A stretch of DNA of 64,000 nucleotides from Sphingomonas sp. Leaf230 (GTDB taxonomy: Bacteria > Pseudomonadota > Alphaproteobacteria > Sphingomonadales > Sphingomonadaceae), in contig NZ_LMKW01000011.1 in the NCBI RefSeq assembly GCF_001421745.1, positions 248,001-312,000 of the forward strand, read 5' to 3'. This document shows, piece by piece, positions 55,883-61,129 of this stretch. Under the pieces are notes generated by a model. That model was not told the DNA's origin and made no database searches. It saw only the letters and a list, made by a program, of their open reading frames with translations. The stretch's first letter is position 1. Every line of letters starts with the position of its first letter. The translations under genes were made by a program, and so were the position numbers.

Positions 55883-56089
55883 ATGGACACGTCATGGCTG
55901 ACCGATGAAAGGGCAGAAGCGATCTGGCGCGATCTGTGTGACGGGATGGAAGACCTGCCCATTGAGACGACATCCGCAAACGACGGTGCTAGTCCGGTAA
56001 CGGTAGGAACGGACCGGGGTTCACGGCACTTCTGCCTCGTATCAAGCGGACGGTATCGCTTCGTCATTTTGTGGCCCACGGACCGGTGA
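55883..56089 (+). CDS. Small island protein of unknown function (68 aa)
   Basis: MDTSWLTDERAEAIWRDLCD is preceded by an almost ideal ribosome site, gaggagg with 5 bases spacing, which is the main reason to call it a gene. It ends RFVILWPTDR. It is acidic, with no known domain. It lies upstream of the origin-like region and RepA-like gene, a usual place for small copy-control or regulatory proteins. Confidence 0.6.
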   Translation: MDTSWLTDERAEAIWRDLCDGMEDLPIETTSANDGASPVTVGTDRGSRHFCLVSSGRYRFVILWPTDR

Positions 56090-56170
56090 TATGCGAGCGC
56101 GTGACGTAGCGTCGCGCAGGCTCGAGCATGCGCGGTTCGGAGCAGACCGGGCGATTTGCGGAACGCACGC

Positions 56171-56255
56171 ATTCAGCTATTCAGCGGCAGGTATAAAGGG
56201 AGGCATCAAGCCTACCCCTTTATATATATAACCCTGCTGCGCTGAATTGCTGAAT
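56171..56255. repeat. Nested inverted repeats with attcagc iterons around an AT-rich core
   Basis: Two attcagc copies 8 bp apart (56171, 56179) face two gctgaat copies 8 bp apart (56241, 56249). The arms extend to attcagctattcagcggcag and ctgctgcgctgaattgctga. Inside, aaagggaggc pairs with gcctacccctt next to an AT-rich run ttatatatataa. In this GC-rich genome such an AT core flanked by iterons upstream of a RepA-like gene looks like a replication origin or initiator-binding site. Confidence 0.7.
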
Positions 56256-56305
56256 ACGCTGCTCACGTTCCGCCAAGCCGTCGAGCGGCTCCTAGTCGGC
56301 CTCTT

Positions 56306-56323
56306 CGTTACCAGTAGGTAACG
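56306..56323. promoter_or_regulatory. Operator-like palindrome cgttacc-agta-ggtaacg
   Basis: Perfect 7-bp arms around 4 bases, about 40 bp before the RepA-like start codon. It is probably a repressor site controlling that gene, though the regulator is unknown. Confidence 0.6.
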
Positions 56324-56363
56324 CTCATTCTCTAAATGTCTCCGGGACAGCAGAGGATCGGGA

Positions 56364-57761
56364 ATGAACGAGGAAGAGCGTCAGGAACTGGATGAGTTGC
56401 TGCCATGGATTTCACAGTCGGTCGAGGGCCATTGGCAAGCCACCGCCGCGATGGACCAGCACGAAACGACAAACGACTATCTCATCGAGGGCATTCTTCC
56501 GCGCACGGGGGCGTCGGTCTGGTTCGGAGCCGGATCCACCGGCAAGACCCAGGTGCTGATCTGGATGGCAACGGCAATCGCGGCCAGCCGATCGGACGTT
56601 CCGGAATGGCTGGGGCATGCCATCCGTGGGACGGGCCACGTCTTAATCCTTTCTGCTGAAGACACGCGAGAGCAATTGTTCATGCGCCTTCGCAGCGTGC
56701 TGACGGAGATGCACGGCTTCTCAGATCAAATCGCGCGTGAGGTCTGCTCCCGCATCCACGTTATGCCCTTCGTCAGCATGACCGAAAAAGAGTTCGACCG
56801 CCCCAACCCAAGTCTGTTTGCTGCGGCTGGCGCCTGGGGACCATCCGAGACGATGAAGGCTATTCGCGTCTTCATCACACAGTGGAACGACGCGGCGAGG
56901 CGGCCAGAGGACCGTATCGTTGGCGTCATCATGGACTCCGCAACGTCGATGGCAGGCTTCGACGCGAACGCCGCGGACGCGGTTACGAACTTCTTCTTCT
57001 ACGTGAACCGCTTGTGCCAGGCGCTTGGGATCTTCTGGATTATCATCGGGCACACACCGAAAGTGCAGAAAATCGATCATACCAACCCGGACGCAGATGC
57101 CGCCGCACGTCTACGAGGTGTCGCGCTTTGGACAACGGCGCCGCGCACGACGGTCGAGGTGCGCTTGGCTCTCGGACCACGTGCCCGGGGTGGCCAACCC
57201 GGCAGAAACCGGAAGCCTACGCCCTTTGAGGCCAAACCAGTCATTGACGCCGGCTTTGCGGCCAACGCCGACGACGTCATCGTGCTACGTCTCGCCAAAT
57301 CGAACCTGCACGATTCCTACCGCGGCAAGCACTTCCTCGTGCGCCGCCCCGGCGGGCTGTTGGAGTATGTCACTGACGATTTGTCACCAGTCGACGTCGA
57401 GGCTGCCTCTGACGATGCAGACGAAGATGCCACGGCACCTGTCGTCACGCTGGCGGAGGGAACCCGAGCCGTCTGGCACCTTATCTGCGAATTGACGGGC
57501 GGCGAAGTCGGCGCAGCGGTAAGCGCTGATAAAATATCTCGTAAACTGAAGACGTGCGCTGGAACCATCCCGCATCTCGCCAGCGTTAAATTCGCTGGCA
57601 CCGACAACGGCAGTCCTCGCGAAGGTGCAGCTAACTGGCATTTGAAGCGGCTTTTCGAACTGAATCTGCTCGTTCGGCACAAACGGGCGTATGCGATCGC
57701 CGCGGACGCTGCCGCAATCGCCGAGGCTGTATGGGCTGACGAACTCAATACCGCGAGGTAA
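56364..57761 (+). CDS. RepA-like AAA ATPase (AAA_25), element replication helicase
   Basis: A 465-aa RecA-fold ATPase resembling the hexameric RepA helicase of RSF1010-type plasmids. Walker A GAGSTGKTQVLIWMA is at about 55-69, followed by GHVLILSAEDTREQLFMRLR. Walker B is VGVIMDSATSMAG, with IFWIIIGHTPKV as the sensor region. A winged-helix-like C-terminal part follows (ISRKLKTCAGTIPHLASVKF). It lies directly behind the iteron-like inverted repeats, so the element may replicate after excision. I see no RepC-type initiator or primase next to it. Confidence 0.85.
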   Translation: MNEEERQELDELLPWISQSVEGHWQATAAMDQHETTNDYLIEGILPRTGASVWFGAGSTGKTQVLIWMATAIAASRSDVPEWLGHAIRGTGHVLILSAEDTREQLFMRLRSVLTEMHGFSDQIAREVCSRIHVMPFVSMTEKEFDRPNPSLFAAAGAWGPSETMKAIRVFITQWNDAARRPEDRIVGVIMDSATSMAGFDANAADAVTNFFFYVNRLCQALGIFWIIIGHTPKVQKIDHTNPDADAAARLRGVALWTTAPRTTVEVRLALGPRARGGQPGRNRKPTPFEAKPVIDAGFAANADDVIVLRLAKSNLHDSYRGKHFLVRRPGGLLEYVTDDLSPVDVEAASDDADEDATAPVVTLAEGTRAVWHLICELTGGEVGAAVSADKISRKLKTCAGTIPHLASVKFAGTDNGSPREGAANWHLKRLFELNLLVRHKRAYAIAADAAAIAEAVWADELNTAR

Positions 57762-57913
57762 GCAACCGCCAGGTTCAAGACGGCTGGCACCCGTCCACGA
57801 CCTGATACCTCTCGAACGATACCGCGTGCTGCCTCAGAGCTGCGGACGGTAGTTTAGATTAGGGGAAAAAGCCTTCTGCGTGGTCATCGCCCACGTAAAA
57901 AAGGAAAAAACTC

Positions 57914-58327
57914 ATGAGTAGCATCGACGCGGACGCCCGTGACGATCCCACGATGCTGCAGGACCACCATCCGGTCCTCACCCCCGATATCGAAAACACA
58001 GCGATCGCCGACGCGATCCTACGCCTGGACCGCAAGATCGCCCGCGCGATCCAGACGGAGAAGGGCATCAACCTGAAGCCGGACGAACTCGACCTGCTCA
58101 CGTTGGTGGGGGCGGTGAATTTGCTGGGAAAGGCACGAAGCGAAGTTCTGAAGGAAAAAGCGCAGTGCCGTCATCGGATGATCTCTATCGTCGCGGCGAG
58201 TTCCAACTCGACCGGCTCCTCGGCAAGGACGGCAAACCCGTCAGTCCCAACCTCTACATCTGCTGGTATGACCCGGTCTCCGGGCGGATGCAGCGACGCA
58301 GCACGCGCACGGCTGATCTTCGGCTAG
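57914..58327 (+). CDS. Small helical protein before the integrase (137 aa or shorter)
   Basis: The first 85 residues (MSSIDADARDDPTMLQDHHP, then DAILRLDRKIARAIQTEKGI) form a plausible helical protein with a good aagga ribosome site. The remaining 52 residues, rich in Ser and Thr, are read from DNA that also encodes the integrase start. So either the two genes overlap by 163 bases or the integrase starts later. It might be an excisionase-like partner; no motif proves it. Confidence 0.55.
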   Translation: MSSIDADARDDPTMLQDHHPVLTPDIENTAIADAILRLDRKIARAIQTEKGINLKPDELDLLTLVGAVNLLGKARSEVLKEKAQCRHRMISIVAASSNSTGSSARTANPSVPTSTSAGMTRSPGGCSDAARARLIFG

Positions 58328-59475
58328 CGATAGAGGCGCTGGACCGCCATTATTTGGCGATCCACAAACCTCGTGACGATGAACGCGCCATCTACACCGT
58401 CCACCAGGCGATGACCGATTACTGGACGCTGCACGGATCGACACAGAGCAGCGCAGACGCGATCCGCGCGCGGCTGAAACTCCTCAACCGGTTCATCGAT
58501 TATGAACTTGCGCAGGGCCTGCTCCAGGAGCCGGTCCTGCCTTCGGTGCTGGATGACGAGTGGCTCAAGCGTTTCCGGACCTGGGGAACCGAAGTGGACC
58601 CTATCACCCAGCGTCGGCGCGATCCCGAGACGAGGGAATGGACCGTGTCGACGCGCACGCGATCGAAGTCGACCGTCGAGGAGAGCATCATTCAGCTCAA
58701 GGCGGCACTGCGGTTCAATGCGAAGCGAATGGAGGAGGTGCCGACGCTCAAGCACCTAACGCGGGCAGCGGTGACGCCGGAGCGCAGCTACCGCCTGTCG
58801 CTCGATCAAATTGCCGAAATGCTCGACTATGCCGCGGAGGGCGACCCGACGCTCAGTCCGGCGCACGCGACGCGGCTGATGCCATTACGCCGCTATCTGA
58901 TAGGTGCGATTTGCACGCTTGCGCGGCCGGATGCGCTCTACGATATTTCGGTCCTGCCGACCCGGCAGCAATGGCACCGTAACGCTGGCGTGATCGATCT
59001 CAATCCGGCCGGACGCATTCAGACGCGCAAATATCGTCCGGCGCTTCCGGTCACCGGCTTGCTCGTCGACTGGCTGGCGGCAACGGATGACCGGCTCGTC
59101 TGCCATGAGAGCATCGTCGAAGAGGGAGATGACCGCTGGCTCGTCCAGCGCCCGGTGGCCGACGTTAAGAAGGCATGGAGCGTCATGGCGAGGCGGTTCG
59201 GCATCCCGCTCGGATACGGACCGAAGCTGATGCGGCACAGCATGGCGACGCTAGTCGCGCAACGCGGCGTCTCGCCGACGGAGATTCCGCTGGCGTTGGG
59301 ACATGCGATGCTACCGCCATCGACGCGACGTTACGTGATCTTCAGCCCGCACTATCTCGCCGACACGCGTCGGGCGATCGAGGACATCACTGCTGAACTA
59401 GCGCGCAAGGTGGCAGTCCCGCTCCACGCACGTCGCACGCAACTGAGCATCGATGGGCGTCGGCGGCCGGGCTGA
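58165..59475 (+). CDS. int: Tyrosine integrase of the tRNA-Val element
   Basis: A 436-aa site-specific recombinase. Catalytic residues: Arg near 253 in CTLARPDALYDI, Arg/His in KLMRHSMATLVAQ near 356, His in ALGHAMLP near 379 and the nucleophile Tyr390 in STRRYVIFSP. The N-terminal half has an arm/core-binding region (VHQAMTDYWTLHGSTQSSAD). The GTG start at 58165 has aagga upstream. It lies 177 bp from attR and the tRNA, the normal place for the integrase of a tRNA-targeting island. The 59476-59627 stretch after it holds no gene. Confidence 0.92.
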   Translation: MPSSDDLYRRGEFQLDRLLGKDGKPVSPNLYICWYDPVSGRMQRRSTRTADLRLAIEALDRHYLAIHKPRDDERAIYTVHQAMTDYWTLHGSTQSSADAIRARLKLLNRFIDYELAQGLLQEPVLPSVLDDEWLKRFRTWGTEVDPITQRRRDPETREWTVSTRTRSKSTVEESIIQLKAALRFNAKRMEEVPTLKHLTRAAVTPERSYRLSLDQIAEMLDYAAEGDPTLSPAHATRLMPLRRYLIGAICTLARPDALYDISVLPTRQQWHRNAGVIDLNPAGRIQTRKYRPALPVTGLLVDWLAATDDRLVCHESIVEEGDDRWLVQRPVADVKKAWSVMARRFGIPLGYGPKLMRHSMATLVAQRGVSPTEIPLALGHAMLPPSTRRYVIFSPHYLADTRRAIEDITAELARKVAVPLHARRTQLSIDGRRRPG

Positions 59476-59627
59476 TTACAGGTCATTCTACTATCCCGGG
59501 TCATCGTCCAGATGTCCCAGCGAAAAGCTACGGGCCGTAGGGCAGTCGGTGGTTACAGATGCTCCGCCTGGTATAGCACGCAAACACCACGCAAAACCGG
59601 CACGCGCAAGAGCAAGCTTTATAAACT

Positions 59628-59663
59628 AAAAACCCCGCTAAGCCGTTGGCTTAGCGGGGTTTT
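59628..59663 (-). terminator. Island-supplied terminator of tRNA-Val
   Basis: On the reverse strand aaaa, a perfect 12-bp stem (ccccgctaagcc/ggcttagcgggg) with 3-base loop, then a T-run. The inner four base pairs differ from the ancestral terminator at 34553-34588 with compensating changes. The element thus restores both the tRNA 3' end and a terminator. Confidence 0.88.
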
Positions 59664-59712
59664 CAATGGTGGGCGTGGCAAGGATTGAACTTGCGACCCC
59701 TGCGATGTCAAC
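59652..59712. repeat. attR: 61-bp direct repeat within tRNA-Val
   Basis: Identical to 34577-34637. It covers half of the terminator stem, the encoded CCA and the 3' half of the tRNA up to the anticodon loop. Confidence 0.95.
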
Positions 59713-59741
59713 ACAGTGCTCTACCACTGAGCTACACGCCC
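59667..59741 (-). tRNA. tRNA-Val (anticodon GAC)
   Basis: The reverse strand starts gggcgtgtagctcagtggta, has anticodon stem ctgtg/cgcag around loop ttgacat (anticodon GAC), T arm with ttcaatc, acceptor cacgccc, discriminator A and encoded CCA. All arms pair. It is intact and forms the integration site of the island. Confidence 0.95.
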
Positions 59742-59785
59742 GCCGGAGGGCTCCACTAGCCGCGCTCTTCGCGGCGTGCAAGCCC

Positions 59786-60163
59786 TCAATGCATGCCTGT
59801 CACATTATCCATCTCGAACAGGCGATCGACCTCGGCGACCAGGTCGCGCAGGTGGAACGGCTTGGACAGGACGCGCGCCTGCGGCATCGCCCGCCCGGCC
59901 TTCAACGTGACCGCCGCAAAGCCGGTGATGAACATCACGCGCAGGTCCGCGCACATCTCGCCGGCCTTCTGCGCCAACTCAATGCCGTCCATCTCGGGCA
60001 TGACGATATCGGTCAGCAGCAGGTCGAACGTCTCGGTTTCGAGCAACGGAATCGCCGCCGTCCCGCGGTCGACCGCGGTCACGGCATAGCCCGAGCGTTC
60101 GAGCGCTCGAGTCAGATACTCGCGCATGACCTGATCGTCCTCGGCCAGCAGAATTCGTAACAT
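59786..60163 (-). CDS. cpdR: Response regulator CpdR
   Basis: A 125-aa single-domain receiver. The acidic pocket is LLAEDDQVM, the phospho-acceptor Asp52 is in LLTDIVMPEMDGIELA, and the conserved Lys is in VLSKPFHLRDLV. VMFITGFAAVTL closely matches alphaproteobacterial CpdR. In Caulobacter unphosphorylated CpdR guides ClpXP to CtrA and other cell-cycle substrates, and phosphorylation comes through ChpT. A similar role is expected here. It is divergent from the hydrolase at 60274. Confidence 0.93.
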   Translation of the reverse strand: MLRILLAEDDQVMREYLTRALERSGYAVTAVDRGTAAIPLLETETFDLLLTDIVMPEMDGIELAQKAGEMCADLRVMFITGFAAVTLKAGRAMPQARVLSKPFHLRDLVAEVDRLFEMDNVTGMH

Positions 60164-60273
60164 CGATCTAAAGTCCCGTTTTCACACGCACATTCCGCGG
60201 TCGCCCTACCCTGAAAATGGTTAGCATATCCAGGTCGATTGCCCATACCCGGTGCTGGCCCTAGCGTGGTGCG

Positions 60274-61119
60274 ATGCAGTCTTCTTCCTTCGAGCGCCTG
60301 GGCGCAATGCCGCCCGTGAGCCCGGTGGTGGTGTCCGTCCCGCACGCAGGCCGGGACTATCCGCTTGCGCTCAAGACGGCGTTGCGCGTGCCGCTTGCCG
60401 GGCTGCTGCCGCTCGAGGACAGGCTCGTTGATGCGGTGGCGCGTGCCGCACGGACCGATCAGACGACGATCGTCCAGACCCGCGCGCGCGCCTGGATCGA
60501 TCTCAACCGGCGCGAGGACGAGCGCGATCCGCTGCTCGACGAGGGTGCGCCGTCGATGCCGCTCGCCCAGCAATCCGCCAAGCTGCGCAGCGGGCTCGGG
60601 CTCGTCCCGCGTCGTGCATCGGGGGCGGGCGATCTGTGGGCGCGGCGGTTTACCGATGCCGACGTCACCGCGCGGATCGCCAACGATCACCGCCCTTACC
60701 ATGCGGCGCTCGCGTCGGCGTTGAAGGCGGCGCACGACCGGTTCGGCGTAGCCGTGTTGCTCGACGTGCATTCGATGCCGCCGCTCGGGCCGGGTGGATC
60801 GCGAATCGTGATCGGCGACCGCTTCGGCCACTCCGCCGAGCCGCGCTTCGTCGCGCGAATCGAAGCCGAGTGTGTCGCGCGCGGGTTCTCGACCGCGATC
60901 AACGCACCCTATGCGGGCGGCCACATCTTGGAACGTCACGCGTGCCCGGCCGCAAACGTTCACGCGGTCCAGTTCGAGCTGGACCGCACGCTGTATCTCG
61001 ATCGCAAGCTCCACGCGCCCGGCCCCGGCTTCGCGCGCGTGGTCGATCTGGTCCGCGCGATCCTGGCGGCACTCACCGACGAAGCCTTGCCTGTCCCGCT
61101 CGCCGCTGCCGCCGAATGA
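60274..61119 (+). CDS. N-formylglutamate amidohydrolase family protein
   Basis: A 281-aa metal-dependent hydrolase that converts N-formylglutamate to glutamate and formate, or acts on a related amide. Family marks are VVVSVPHAGRDYP, ARAWIDLNRREDERDP, GVAVLLDVHSMPPLGPGGS and a C-terminal VQFELDRTLYLD. No hut genes are present nearby, so a role in histidine breakdown cannot be claimed. Its stop is 10 bp from the convergent mfd stop. Confidence 0.9.
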   Translation: MQSSSFERLGAMPPVSPVVVSVPHAGRDYPLALKTALRVPLAGLLPLEDRLVDAVARAARTDQTTIVQTRARAWIDLNRREDERDPLLDEGAPSMPLAQQSAKLRSGLGLVPRRASGAGDLWARRFTDADVTARIANDHRPYHAALASALKAAHDRFGVAVLLDVHSMPPLGPGGSRIVIGDRFGHSAEPRFVARIEAECVARGFSTAINAPYAGGHILERHACPAANVHAVQFELDRTLYLDRKLHAPGPGFARVVDLVRAILAALTDEALPVPLAAAAE

Positions 61120-61129
61120 CCGAACGAGC

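Larger units (their letters stand above)
34577..59712. mobile_element. Integrative mobilisable element in tRNA-Val(GAC)
   Basis: About 25.1 kb bounded by a 61-bp direct repeat. The right copy is part of an intact tRNA-Val gene and the integrase lies 180 bp from it. Inside are a relaxase, RepA-like ATPase, serine recombinase, integrase, a candidate defence operon and a DNA methyltransferase. No conjugation (type IV secretion) genes are seen, so it is mobilisable rather than self-transmissible. None of the host's 108-bp palindromic repeats was seen inside it. Confidence 0.93.
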
